From Microbacterium sp. MF43 (lineage in GTDB: Bacteria; Actinomycetota; Actinomycetes; Actinomycetales; Microbacteriaceae): 64,000 bases of DNA. Below, piece by piece: positions 37,341 through 46,584 of the stretch; position 1 is the stretch's first letter, and the number at the start of each line of letters is the position of its first letter. The DNA lies in NCBI RefSeq assembly GCF_012847295.1, contig NZ_JABBDY010000001.1, forward strand, positions 310,001-374,000, in the 5' to 3' direction. The position numbers and the translations under genes were made by a program. The notes beneath the pieces are model-generated. The model was not told where the DNA came from. It made no database searches and saw only the letters and a list, made by a program, of their open reading frames with translations.

Positions 37341-38307
37341 AGGTCAGCTCCCTCTTGTTGCCGAAGATGCCCTGCGGGCGGAAGATCACGATCAGCATGA
37401 GCGCGACACCCACGAGGATGAAGCGGAGCGTGCCCGCCTGCACCGACGAGATGGGCAGCACGCCCGAGTTCGCCAGCGCCGGGAGCACGTTTCCGAGGAA
37501 GCCCATGATCACCCAGAAGATCACCGAGCCGACGACGGGACCGAACACGGTCGCCGCGCCGCCGAGCAGCAGGATCGTCCAGATGAAGAACGTGAGCGAG
37601 GTCGTGTACGTCGCCGGGACCACCGCCGACGGGAGCGCGAAGACCACGCCGCCGAGGGCACCGAAGACGCCACCGATGATGAGCGCCTGCATCTTGTAGG
37701 CGAACACGTTCTTGCCGAGCGAGCGCACGGCGTCCTCGTCCTCGCGGATGCCCTTGAGCACGCGGCCCCACGGGCTGCGCATGAGCGCCCACACGAGGTA
37801 GACGGCGATCGCCAGCAGGATGATGCCGAACACGCGCACCCACAGCTGATCGGCCGTCCAGGTCCACGGACCGAACCCGTAGGTCCCCTCGGGGAACGGA
37901 TTCGCCGCGCGGAATCCGGCGTGGTAGCCGCCGAGTCCGTCGGCGGAGTTCGTCCACTCGTCGAAGAGCTGCGTCGTGAGCGCGAGGCGCACGATCTCCG
38001 CCGCCGCGATGGTCACGATGGCGAGGTAGTCGGCGCGCAGCCGCAGTGTCGGAATACCGAGGATGATCGCGAAGACCACCGAGGCGAGGCATCCGACGAT
38101 GATGCCCACCCACCAGGGCCACCCGAACGTGAGGATCGAGATGGCGTAGCCGTAGGCGCCGAGGGCCATGAAGCCCGCCATACCGAAGTTGAGCAGGCCC
38201 GCATAGCCGAAGTGCACCGCGAGACCGGTCGCCGCGAGGGCGTACGCGATCGTCTCAGGGCTGAACAGCCAGTAAGCCGTGTTGTTGAGAATCTGTCCCC
38301 AATCCAT
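37330..38307 (-). CDS. livM: branched-chain amino-acid type ABC permease LivM
   Basis: A 325-aa inner-membrane permease with about ten hydrophobic helices. It carries the LivM loop motif SPWGRVLKGIREDEDAVRSLGKN, which contacts the ATPases, after an extracytoplasmic region rich in Gly/Trp (TYGFGPWTWT). The C-terminal RPQGIFG is typical. ATG at 38307. The end overlaps the livG start and livH lies 3 bp upstream, so translation is coupled. Confidence 0.94.
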   Translation of the reverse strand: MDWGQILNNTAYWLFSPETIAYALAATGLAVHFGYAGLLNFGMAGFMALGAYGYAISILTFGWPWWVGIIVGCLASVVFAIILGIPTLRLRADYLAIVTIAAAEIVRLALTTQLFDEWTNSADGLGGYHAGFRAANPFPEGTYGFGPWTWTADQLWVRVFGIILLAIAVYLVWALMRSPWGRVLKGIREDEDAVRSLGKNVFAYKMQALIIGGVFGALGGVVFALPSAVVPATYTTSLTFFIWTILLLGGAATVFGPVVGSVIFWVIMGFLGNVLPALANSGVLPISSVQAGTLRFILVGVALMLIVIFRPQGIFGNKRELTFVK

Positions 38308-38310
38308 GGC

Positions 38311-39681
38311 CTAGCCCAGCCTCTCTTTACGACCCAGGAGGCCTTGCGGCCTCACCAGGAGGATGACGATCAGGACCGCGAGCGCACCGACGTACTTCAT
38401 GTCCGGCGGGATGCCCAGCAGGGTCGAGAGCTCGACCAGGATGCCGACGATCAGCGAGCCGATCAGGGCTCCGAACGCGGTTCCGAGGCCGCCGAGGGTG
38501 ACGGCGGCGAAGATGAGGAGGAGCACCTGGACGCCCATGTCCCACTTCACGCCGGGGCGGAAGTAGGCCCACAGCACACCGGCCACGGCGGCGAGGGAGG
38601 CCGACAGGACCCACACGATGCGGATCACGCGGTCGACGTTGATGCCGGATGCCGCGGCGAGGCCGGGGTTGTCGGAGATCGCTCGCGTCGCCTTGCCGAT
38701 CCGTGTGCGCAGCAGCCAGTAGGCCACCGCGAGCAGCAGCAGGATCGAGATGCCCATGGACACGACGTCGATCCATGACACCGCGATCGGGCCCACGCGG
38801 ATGTCGCGCGCGGCGCCGGCGCCCGGCAGCTGGTACGTGGCACCGCCGATGAAGAACTGGAAGGTGTAGCGGATCGCGAGCGACAGACCGATGCTCACGA
38901 TCATCAGCTGAACCAGGCCCAGGCCCTTTCGGCGCAGCGGCTTCCACAGTCCGGCGTCCAGCGACCATCCGAACGCGGCGCCGGCGAGGATCACGATCGG
39001 GATCACGATCCACATCGGCAGTCCGAAGTTGACGCCGAACACGAGCGCCACCACGGCGCCGAAGGTCAGCATCTCGGCGTGCGCGAAGTTGGTGAGGCCC
39101 GTCGTGCCGAAGATCAGCGAGACGCCGACCGCGGCGAGGGCGAGGAGTAGGCCGAAGTTGATGCCGCTGATGAGGCGCTCGGCGAACTGGTCCCAGAACG
39201 ACGTCGTCACGCGCTCACCCTCGCCGAGGAAGAGGTTGACGATCTTCGTGCCCGTGGCGCCGAAGGCGACGTCGAACGAGGCGGTCGTGCCGGACTTGGG
39301 CTCGATCCCCTCGGGGAGCTGCTCGGGGTCGACGATCACGCCGTCGGGGAGGGTGTCCTCGTCGACCGTGAGGACGTACTCCTCTTTCTCGGGGACGTAC
39401 AGACGCCACTTGCCCTCGTCGTCGGTCACGGTCTCCGCCTCGAAGCCGTTGCCCTCGATCTGCATCGTGACGCCCGCGACGGGTTCGCCGTCGAATGTGA
39501 TGATGCCGCCGAAGTAGAAGTCGGTCTGCTCTTGATCACCCCCCGGGGTGTCCGGCGCTTCGGCGGACGCATGCGCGCCGGCGGGCGAGGCGAGCAGCAT
39601 CAGCGCCGCAGCCATCAGCACTCCGACGAGGATGACCGCCCCTCGGGCGTATCTCCTCGCGATCACAGTCGTAGGACCCAC
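38311..39681 (-). CDS. livH: branched-chain amino-acid type ABC permease LivH with extra N-terminal secreted domain
   Basis: A 456-aa permease, about 160 residues longer than usual LivH. The N-terminal hydrophobic signal (to about residue 37) is followed by an extracytoplasmic segment of about 130 residues that looks like a carboxypeptidase-regulatory/prealbumin beta-sandwich (GGIITFDGEPVAGVTMQI, TDDEGKWRLYVP). The permease core then starts near INFGLLLALAAVGVSLIFG, includes the RAISDNPGLAAASGI loop contacting the ATPases, and ends RPQGLLGRKE. GTG at 39681 is chosen because GGAGGT lies just upstream, with short spacing; a GTG at 39711 would add 10 residues. Confidence 0.88.
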   Translation of the reverse strand: MGPTTVIARRYARGAVILVGVLMAAALMLLASPAGAHASAEAPDTPGGDQEQTDFYFGGIITFDGEPVAGVTMQIEGNGFEAETVTDDEGKWRLYVPEKEEYVLTVDEDTLPDGVIVDPEQLPEGIEPKSGTTASFDVAFGATGTKIVNLFLGEGERVTTSFWDQFAERLISGINFGLLLALAAVGVSLIFGTTGLTNFAHAEMLTFGAVVALVFGVNFGLPMWIVIPIVILAGAAFGWSLDAGLWKPLRRKGLGLVQLMIVSIGLSLAIRYTFQFFIGGATYQLPGAGAARDIRVGPIAVSWIDVVSMGISILLLLAVAYWLLRTRIGKATRAISDNPGLAAASGINVDRVIRIVWVLSASLAAVAGVLWAYFRPGVKWDMGVQVLLLIFAAVTLGGLGTAFGALIGSLIVGILVELSTLLGIPPDMKYVGALAVLIVILLVRPQGLLGRKERLG

Positions 39682-39761
39682 AGAACCTCCAGTCGGCGGC
39701 ACCACGCGCACCGATTGCAGTCGGGTCGCATCGGCCGTGATGAACGACGCTACGACTGTAA

Positions 39762-41453
<1,692 letters not shown>

Positions 41454-41468
41454 CCCGCACAGGTCGAC

Positions 41469-41502
41469 AAGGGGAGCGGATGCCGAGGCATCCGCTCCCC
41501 TT
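41469..41502 (+). terminator. guaB terminator (GGATGCC-type hairpin)
   Basis: A perfect 16-bp stem AAGGGGAGCGGATGCC / GGCATCCGCTCCCCTT with a GA loop, followed by TCG. Confidence 0.92.
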
Positions 41503-41514
41503 TCGTCACCAACC

Positions 41515-41543
41515 TCGCAGAATCGCGCCAAGCTCGCAGAATC
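41515..41543 (+). repeat. TCGCAGAATC-N9-TCGCAGAATC element, copy A
   Basis: Two identical 10-mers with a 19-bp period (41515-41524 and 41534-41543). The same 29-bp arrangement occurs in the opposite orientation at 46484-46512, with 27 of 29 positions matching. A single 10-mer copy in inverse orientation lies at 41812-41821. The remaining bases between copy A and 41690 show no gene. Confidence 0.7.
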
Positions 41544-41689
41544 TCGCCGGATCCATGCGATCACGGGGCGTATCTGCGAGGCTCGTGCAGCCAGCGCGGC
41601 CTCCTGCACAGCTCAGGATGCGAGCGCGATGTGCACAGGCGGTCGAGGGGACGACGTCCGACTCGGCCCGCTGAGACCAGGCTCTTCGC

Positions 41690-41900
41690 ATGGGGCAGCG
41701 GAGGACTCTCGACGACCTGCATCGATGGCTGGCCGAGCGCGGTGGAATCGCTCATCGCGACGACGCGGTCAGCGCGGGGTTCTCGGTGTCCGCAGTGCGC
41801 GCTTTCGTGCGCGATTCTGCGAGATCCGTGCGTTCGAGCTCCCGCATGTCACCGCGTCGACCGGGAGGGCTCCGCCACGTGAGATCGGCGGCGGCGGACA
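41690..41900 (+). pseudogene. possible N-terminal remnant of an AbiEi-type antitoxin-domain protein
   Basis: An ATG-started frame encodes TLDDLHRWLAERGGIAHRDD followed by AVSAGFSVSAVRAFVR, which resembles the winged-helix N-terminus of the type IV AbiEi-antitoxin-domain proteins common in Microbacteriaceae. Similarity fades after about 45 residues, just where a half-copy of the TCGCAGAATC element lies (41812-41821). The frame then runs on into the 3' end of the oppositely oriented transporter gene. A truncated, probably inactive remnant is the simplest reading; recognition is from memory of the family only. Confidence 0.35.
41812..41821 (-). repeat. half-copy of the TCGCAGAATC element
   Basis: GATTCTGCGA, the reverse complement of the 10-mer at 41515 and 41534, followed by GATCCGTG. 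It sits inside the putative antitoxin-domain remnant. Confidence 0.5.
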
Positions 41901-41933
41901 CGGATGCCGCGTCCGCCGCCCTTGCGACGGATC

Positions 41934-43406
41934 TCAGCCGACCGGCTGCAGCCGCGCCTTCTCGTCCGTCTCGGCCGGGGCCGCGGCATCCGTCGCCTTT
42001 TCGGCTCGACCCGCGGGCAGCAGCACCGACACGAGGGTCGCGGCGAGGAGCACTGCAGCACCGGTGAAGACGGCGGGGCGGGCTGCGTCGACGTAGAGGT
42101 CGGGCGTGAGTGCACCGCCCGCTCCGACGAACATCGCCGTCATGACCGCCGTGCCCAGGGCCACGCCGAGCTCGCGGACGGTCGAGTTCACGCCGGATGC
42201 CTTCGCGTGGTCGACGAGGCCCAGGGTGGCCAGCAGCGCCGTGGCCGACGGCGCGAACACCAGGGCCATGCCGATGCCGGCCATGAGGAAGGGCACGACG
42301 AGCGACGCGTAGGCGGTGTCGGGCGACATGATCGCCGCGATCCATGCGAGAGCCACCGCCTGCAGGGCGAGTCCGACCACCATCAATGCACGCGTGCCCA
42401 CGCGCGGGGCGAGGAACCCGGCGATCGGCGCGACGAACATCGGGGCCAGCGTCCAGGGGGTCGTCTGCAGTGCAGCCTCGAACGGCGTGGACCCCTGAAC
42501 GACCTGCAGGTACTGGATGAGGATGAACACGGATCCGAACGTGCCGAAGCTGAACGCGAAGCCGATCACGTTCGTCACCGAGAACGAGCGATCGCGGAAG
42601 AGGCGCAGCGGCACCAGCGGCGCCGCCGTGCGGGCCTGCCATGCGACGAACGCGACGACGAGGAGTCCGCCGAGGACGAGTTCGGCGATCACCCCGATCG
42701 AGTCCCAGCCGTCGTCGTTGCCGCGGACGATGGCATGCACGAGGGCGAGCACTCCGGCCGCCGCGAGGATCGCACCGGGCACGTCGATGCGGGCGCGGGC
42801 GCCGAAGTCGTTGCGCAGCACGAGGAGCGCGAGCGGGATCGCCACGATCGCGACCGGAACATTGATCCAGAAGATCGCCTGCCAGTCCCAGCCCTCCATG
42901 ATCGCGCCGCCCACGAGCGGCCCGACGGCGACGCCCAGACCCGAGATGCCTCCCCAGATGCCGATCGCGAGCGGGCGGCGGGCTGGGGTCACGGCACCGC
43001 TCAGCAGCGCGAGCGAAAGCGGCATCACCGCGGCTCCGCCGAGGCCCTGCAGCGCACGCGCGGCGATGAGCTGACCGGGATCGGTGCTGAGCGCGGCGAG
43101 CACTGACCCGATGCCGAAGACGGCGATGCCGATCGCGAAGACGGTCCGCCGGCCGAACCGGTCGCCGAGCGCCGAGGCGATGAGGATCGCTCCGGCGAAC
43201 GAGAGGGTGTACGCGTTGACGAACCACTGCAGCTCTGCGACGGAGGCGCCCATCTGCGCGTGCAGCACCGGCAGGGCGTTGGTCATGACGAGGTTGTCGA
43301 GCGTGGCCATGAACATCGGGAGGGATGCGGCGGCGAGGATCAGGGCGAACGGGCGCGAGCGGCGGGGGAGGGTCTCCGGTCGGGAGGAGGCGATGTCGAG
43401 AGCCAT
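41934..43406 (-). CDS. MFS transporter, DHA2 (EmrB/QacA-like) family
   Basis: A 490-aa proton-driven exporter with 14 predicted helices. Seen: N-terminal helix motif D1 (ATLDNLVMTNALP), GDRFGRRTVF (motif A between helices 2 and 3), and GPLVGGAIMEGWDWQAIFWINVP (motif C, the antiporter signature). ATG at 43406 is preferred to the 19-codon upstream extension, which would run through the operators. It is divergent from a tetR gene and its promoter contains that regulator's likely operator, so it is probably an inducible drug or toxin efflux pump. Substrate unknown. Confidence 0.92.
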   Translation of the reverse strand: MALDIASSRPETLPRRSRPFALILAAASLPMFMATLDNLVMTNALPVLHAQMGASVAELQWFVNAYTLSFAGAILIASALGDRFGRRTVFAIGIAVFGIGSVLAALSTDPGQLIAARALQGLGGAAVMPLSLALLSGAVTPARRPLAIGIWGGISGLGVAVGPLVGGAIMEGWDWQAIFWINVPVAIVAIPLALLVLRNDFGARARIDVPGAILAAAGVLALVHAIVRGNDDGWDSIGVIAELVLGGLLVVAFVAWQARTAAPLVPLRLFRDRSFSVTNVIGFAFSFGTFGSVFILIQYLQVVQGSTPFEAALQTTPWTLAPMFVAPIAGFLAPRVGTRALMVVGLALQAVALAWIAAIMSPDTAYASLVVPFLMAGIGMALVFAPSATALLATLGLVDHAKASGVNSTVRELGVALGTAVMTAMFVGAGGALTPDLYVDAARPAVFTGAAVLLAATLVSVLLPAGRAEKATDAAAPAETDEKARLQPVG

Positions 43407-43419
43407 GGAAGTCTCCGGT

Positions 43420-43437
43420 AGTAATTGGATGATTACT
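43420..43437. promoter_or_regulatory. TetR-type operator O1
   Basis: AGTAAT-N6-ATTACT, a perfect 6-bp-arm dyad, 14 bp upstream of the MFS start codon and downstream of its -10 box. Confidence 0.75.
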
Positions 43438-43448
43438 TGCTGGAAGTC

Positions 43449-43478
43449 AATGTAGTAATTCACTGATTACAAAGTCAA
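43449..43478 (-). promoter_or_regulatory. promoter of the MFS gene
   Basis: Minus strand TTGACT (43478-43473), an 18-nt spacer, and TACATT (43454-43449). Operator O2 fills the spacer. Confidence 0.75.
43455..43470. promoter_or_regulatory. TetR-type operator O2
   Basis: GTAAT-N6-ATTAC, same arms and spacing as O1, with centres 34 bp apart (about three helical turns). It lies between the -35 and -10 of the MFS promoter and over the -35 of the tetR promoter. Confidence 0.78.
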
Positions 43479-43496
43479 GTCATTCGCTGATAACCT
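43467..43496 (+). promoter_or_regulatory. promoter of the divergent tetR gene (leaderless)
   Basis: TTACAA (43467-43472), 18-nt spacer, TAACCT (43491-43496), then 6 nt to the ATG at 43503. Confidence 0.6.
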
Positions 43497-43502
43497 TTCG
43501 GC

Positions 43503-44138
43503 ATGAGCACTCCCCGCGCCGCCGACGTCATCGATCCCGCGGCCCCTGCGCGGCGGCTGTCGTCCGACGAGCGCCGCGTGCAGATCCTCGCGGCGGCGCT
43601 CGCCGTCTTCGGCGCCCGAGGGTACGAGGGCGCGACGACCGATGATGTCGCACGCGCGGCCGGCGTCAGCCAGCCCTACGTCGTGCGGCTGTTCGGCTCG
43701 AAGGAGAACCTCTTCCTCGCCGCGATCGAGGATGCGCTGGCCCGCATGCTCGCGGCGTTCCGCGCCGCCCTCGCCGCGGGCGACGCCGAGGACGCCGGCG
43801 CACGGATCGGCCAGGCATACGTCGACCTGCTCCAGGTCCGCGGCCTGCATCAGACGCTCGCGAACGCCTACCTCATGGGCAGCCACTCCGTCATCGGCCC
43901 GTCCGCTCGGCGAGGGTTCGCCGCCGTGTGGCGGTTCTTCCGTGACGAGCTGGGTCTCGAGGCCGACGAGGCGCGCGCCTTCATGGCTGAAGGCATGCTC
44001 ATCAGCACGATGATCGGGCTGCGGCTCGTCGATGACTACGGCTCAGACCCCCAGATCACCGAGCTCTTCCGCTCCTGCTTCCCGACCGAGCTGCCGCACG
44101 TGCTCGACCTCGTCCCGCGTGGCGACGAGCGCTGGTGA
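43503..44138 (+). CDS. TetR/AcrR family regulator of the divergent MFS exporter
   Basis: A 211-aa repressor. The helix-turn-helix lies at about residues 24-68: RVQILAAALAVFGARGYEGA, TTDDVARAAGVSQPYVVRLF and GSKENLFLAAI, the TetR recognition helix and linker. The C-terminal ligand and dimer domain is helical (YVDLLQVRGLHQTLAN, a feature of the AcrR-like subgroup). It most likely represses itself and the exporter through O1 and O2 and is released by an efflux substrate. Confidence 0.92.
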   Translation: MSTPRAADVIDPAAPARRLSSDERRVQILAAALAVFGARGYEGATTDDVARAAGVSQPYVVRLFGSKENLFLAAIEDALARMLAAFRAALAAGDAEDAGARIGQAYVDLLQVRGLHQTLANAYLMGSHSVIGPSARRGFAAVWRFFRDELGLEADEARAFMAEGMLISTMIGLRLVDDYGSDPQITELFRSCFPTELPHVLDLVPRGDERW

Positions 44139-44177
44139 GACGCGGACCGCAGGGCTGACGGATGCCTCGGCCCGGCG

Positions 44178-44183
44178 TATCGT
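44178..44183 (+). promoter_or_regulatory. leaderless -10 box for the DUF2277 gene
   Basis: TATCGT, 7 nt before the ATG at 44191. Confidence 0.5.
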
Positions 44184-44190
44184 CGGGGAC

Positions 44191-44475
44191 ATGTGCCGCA
44201 ACATCCACACGCTTCACAACTTCGAGCCCGCTGCGTCGTCCGACGAGGTGCACGCCGCGGCGCTCCAGTACGTGCGCAAGATCGCGGGAACCACCAAGCC
44301 CTCCAAGGCGAATCAAGAGGCCTTCGACCGGGCTGTCCACGAGATCACGCACGTCACCCAGCACCTGCTCGACGATCTCGTCGCGGTCGCTCCGCCCAAG
44401 AACCGCCAGGAGGAGGCCGCCAAGGCCCGTGCCCGCGCCATCAAGTCCGGCCGCTACGCCGCCCCCGCCGCCTGA
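44191..44475 (+). CDS. DUF2277 family protein
   Basis: A 94-aa protein that starts with the DUF2277 hallmark MCRNIHTLHNFEP, followed by VHAAALQYVRKIAG and an alpha-helical remainder ending in basic ARARAIKSGRY. The MCRNI start fixes the ATG at 44191. No function is established for the family; the conserved Cys2 and histidines could bind metal, which is inference. A GCGTTTCGTCTC-type repeat follows its stop directly. Confidence 0.88.
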   Translation: MCRNIHTLHNFEPAASSDEVHAAALQYVRKIAGTTKPSKANQEAFDRAVHEITHVTQHLLDDLVAVAPPKNRQEEAAKARARAIKSGRYAAPAA

Positions 44476-44478
44476 GCC

Positions 44479-44573
44479 GCGTTTCGTCTCGCCTCCCTCG
44501 ATCGACGACCGAGGCGTGGCGTCCGCTGAGCGAGGAGCGAAGCGGCGGGAGGAAACGCCTCGACCACCGATAG
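44479..44573. repeat. intergenic GCGTTTCGTCTC...CGACCG repeat, copy R1
   Basis: Left half GCGTTTCGTCTCGC (44479-44492) with a degenerate CGATCGACGACCG. The right, inverted half contains GAGCGAGGAGCGAAGCGGCG and GGAAACGCC. Starts 4 bp after the DUF2277 stop. It is the most diverged of five copies. Confidence 0.65.
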
Positions 44574-44626
44574 GCTGGTCGGCTCCCCGACGGTGACCGA
44601 AGCGCGCGGAGCAGACAGGGAAGACC

Positions 44627-46315
44627 GTGGGGTACATCGACATCGCCGGCGTCTCGTACGCGCTGCCGGACGGCCGGCCGCTCCTCGACGAGGTGTCGTT
44701 CCGCGTGGGCGAGGGCTCGACGACGGCGCTCATCGGGCAGAACGGCGCGGGCAAGACCACTCTGCTGAGGATCATCCGCGGGGAGACTGCTGCGCACGGG
44801 GGCGTGGTGTCGATCGACGGCGGTCTGGGTGTGATGGACCAGTTCGTCGGGCACGGCGGGGCGGGGCAGACCGTGCACGACCTGCTGATCTCGGTCGCGC
44901 CCGACCGCGTGAGCCGGTCGGCGCGAGAGCTCGAGGACGCCGAAGCGGCGATCATCGAGCACGACGACCTCGACATCCAGATGCGCTATGCCGCCGCGCT
45001 CGCCGACTACGCCGAAGCAGGCGGCTACGAGTACGAGACGGTGTGGGACACGTGCACGATCGCCGCGCTCGGCATCCCCTTCTCGCGTGCGCGCTTCCGG
45101 GAACTGGCGACGCTGTCGGGAGGGGAGCAGAAGCGGCTCGCGCTGGAGGCGCTGCTGCGCGGTCCGGATCAGGTCCTCCTGCTGGACGAGCCCGACAACT
45201 ACCTCGACGTGCCGGGCAAGCGGTGGCTCGAGGAGCGCCTCCGCGAGACCCCGAAGACGGTGCTGCTCGTGTCGCACGACCGTGAGCTGCTGGCGCGCGC
45301 AGCCGACCGCATCGTGACGCTCGAGGTCGGCGGCGCCGGGAGCACCGCGTGGGTGCACGGGGGCGGGTTCGGCACGTATCACCGGGCTCGCGACGACCGC
45401 ATGGCACGGCTCGATGAGCTCCGGCGGCGCTGGGACGAGCAGCACGTCAAGCTCAAGGACCTCGTCGCGACGCTCAAGGTGAAGGCCGCGGCCAACGACG
45501 GCTTCGCCTCGCGCTACCGTGCCGCACAGACGCGGCTGCGCAAGTTCGAGGAGGCCGGTCCGCCGCAGGAGCGTCCCAAGGAGCAGGACCTCGACGTGCG
45601 TCTGCGGGGCGCCCGCACGGGCCGTCGTGCGGTCGTCGCCGAACGGCTGGAGCTCACGGGGCTCATGCGTCCCTTCGACCTCGAGGTGTGGTTCGGCGAC
45701 CGCGTCGCCGTGCTCGGGTCGAACGGGTCGGGCAAGTCCCACTTCCTGCGCCTCCTCGCACGCGGCGGCACCGATCCCGACGGGCGCCTCGGACACCTCA
45801 CGAGCACGGGCGCTTCCCTCGACCCGGTCGCGCACAACGGCCGGGCGATCCTCGGTGCGCGGGTGGTGCCGGGCTGGTTCGCGCAGACGCACCGGCACCC
45901 GGAGTTCACCGGCCGAACGCTGCTCGACATCCTGCACCGGGGAGAGGATGCCCGCGCCGGGCTGCCCCGCGATGCTGCGAGCTCGGCCCTGGACCGGTAC
46001 GGACTGGTCGCGCAGGCCGAGCAGACGTTCGACGCGCTCTCGGGTGGCCAGCAGGCGCGGTTCCAGATCCTGCTGCTCGAGCTCTCCGGAGCAACGCTGC
46101 TGCTCCTCGACGAGCCGACCGACAACCTCGACCTCGTGTCGGCCGAGGCGCTCCAGGACGCCCTCGCCCGGTTCGAGGGGACCGTGCTCGCCGTCACGCA
46201 TGACCGCTGGCTCGCGAGATCGTTCGACCGTTTCCTCGTCTTCGGCGCGGACGGCCAGGTCGTCGAATCGAGCGCCCCGGTGTGGGACGAGGGCCGGGTC
46301 GCGCGCGAGCGGTGA
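44627..46315 (+). CDS. ABC-F family ATPase
   Basis: 562-aa soluble protein with two ATPase domains and no membrane helices. Domain 1: GQNGAGKTT, LSGGEQKRLALEALL, LLLDEPDNYLD, VSHD. A charged linker of about 90 residues lies between (around residues 250-340, RRRWDEQHVKLKDLVATLKV). Domain 2: GSNGSGKSH, LSGGQQARFQIL, LLLDEPTDNLD, VTHDRWLAR. Members act on the ribosome, some protecting it from antibiotics and others rescuing stalls. Sequence alone does not say which. GTG at 44627; starts 53 bp after repeat R1. Confidence 0.92.
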   Translation: MGYIDIAGVSYALPDGRPLLDEVSFRVGEGSTTALIGQNGAGKTTLLRIIRGETAAHGGVVSIDGGLGVMDQFVGHGGAGQTVHDLLISVAPDRVSRSARELEDAEAAIIEHDDLDIQMRYAAALADYAEAGGYEYETVWDTCTIAALGIPFSRARFRELATLSGGEQKRLALEALLRGPDQVLLLDEPDNYLDVPGKRWLEERLRETPKTVLLVSHDRELLARAADRIVTLEVGGAGSTAWVHGGGFGTYHRARDDRMARLDELRRRWDEQHVKLKDLVATLKVKAAANDGFASRYRAAQTRLRKFEEAGPPQERPKEQDLDVRLRGARTGRRAVVAERLELTGLMRPFDLEVWFGDRVAVLGSNGSGKSHFLRLLARGGTDPDGRLGHLTSTGASLDPVAHNGRAILGARVVPGWFAQTHRHPEFTGRTLLDILHRGEDARAGLPRDAASSALDRYGLVAQAEQTFDALSGGQQARFQILLLELSGATLLLLDEPTDNLDLVSAEALQDALARFEGTVLAVTHDRWLARSFDRFLVFGADGQVVESSAPVWDEGRVARER

Positions 46316-46326
46316 CCGGCCTCGGG

Positions 46327-46420
46327 CGTTGAGCCAGCGCAGCGAGACGGAACGGCTCCGCGCCCGAGGTGGCGCGTTTCGCCTCGCTCGCTGTGCTCGC
46401 CCGCTCAACGACCGGGGCGG
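46327..46420. repeat. intergenic GCGTTTCGTCTC...CGACCG repeat, copy R2
   Basis: Inverted half CGTTGAGCCAGCGCAGCGAG (46327-46346) followed by the forward half, which runs from GCGTTTCGCCTCGCTCG at 46373 to CTCAACGACCGGGGCGG at 46420. Starts 12 bp after the ABC-F stop. Confidence 0.75.
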
Positions 46421-46440
46421 CGGCCGAGGCATCCGCTCCA

Positions 46441-46518
46441 CGAACTTCGCAGAATGTGACGCTCGTCGCACCGGACACCGGAAGATTCTGCGAGATTCGC
46501 GCGATTCTGCGAAGTTCG
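46441..46518. repeat. TCGCAGAATC element copy B inside a 15-bp perfect inverted repeat
   Basis: CGAACTTCGCAGAAT (46441-46455) pairs perfectly with ATTCTGCGAAGTTCG (46504-46518). Inside, GATTCTGCGA occurs at 46484 and 46503 with the same 19-bp period as copy A, on the opposite strand. It lies between the ABC-F gene and guaB3. Confidence 0.75.
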
Positions 46519-46571
46519 GGCCGCCTGGCACCGCGGGACCCGGCGGATCCAGGCCGCGGGACCCCGGCGGG

Positions 46572-46577
46572 TAGGCT
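46572..46577 (+). promoter_or_regulatory. leaderless -10 box for guaB3
   Basis: TAGGCT, 7 nt before the GTG at 46585. Confidence 0.55.
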
Positions 46578-46584
46578 GGGAGAC

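Noticed and set aside
37340-39711. livG and livH considered frameshifted because of unusual starts and extra N-terminal sequence
   Set aside because: Frames are open and coherent from signal or linker through the catalytic core; overlaps and ribosome sites support TTG and GTG starts instead of sequencing errors.
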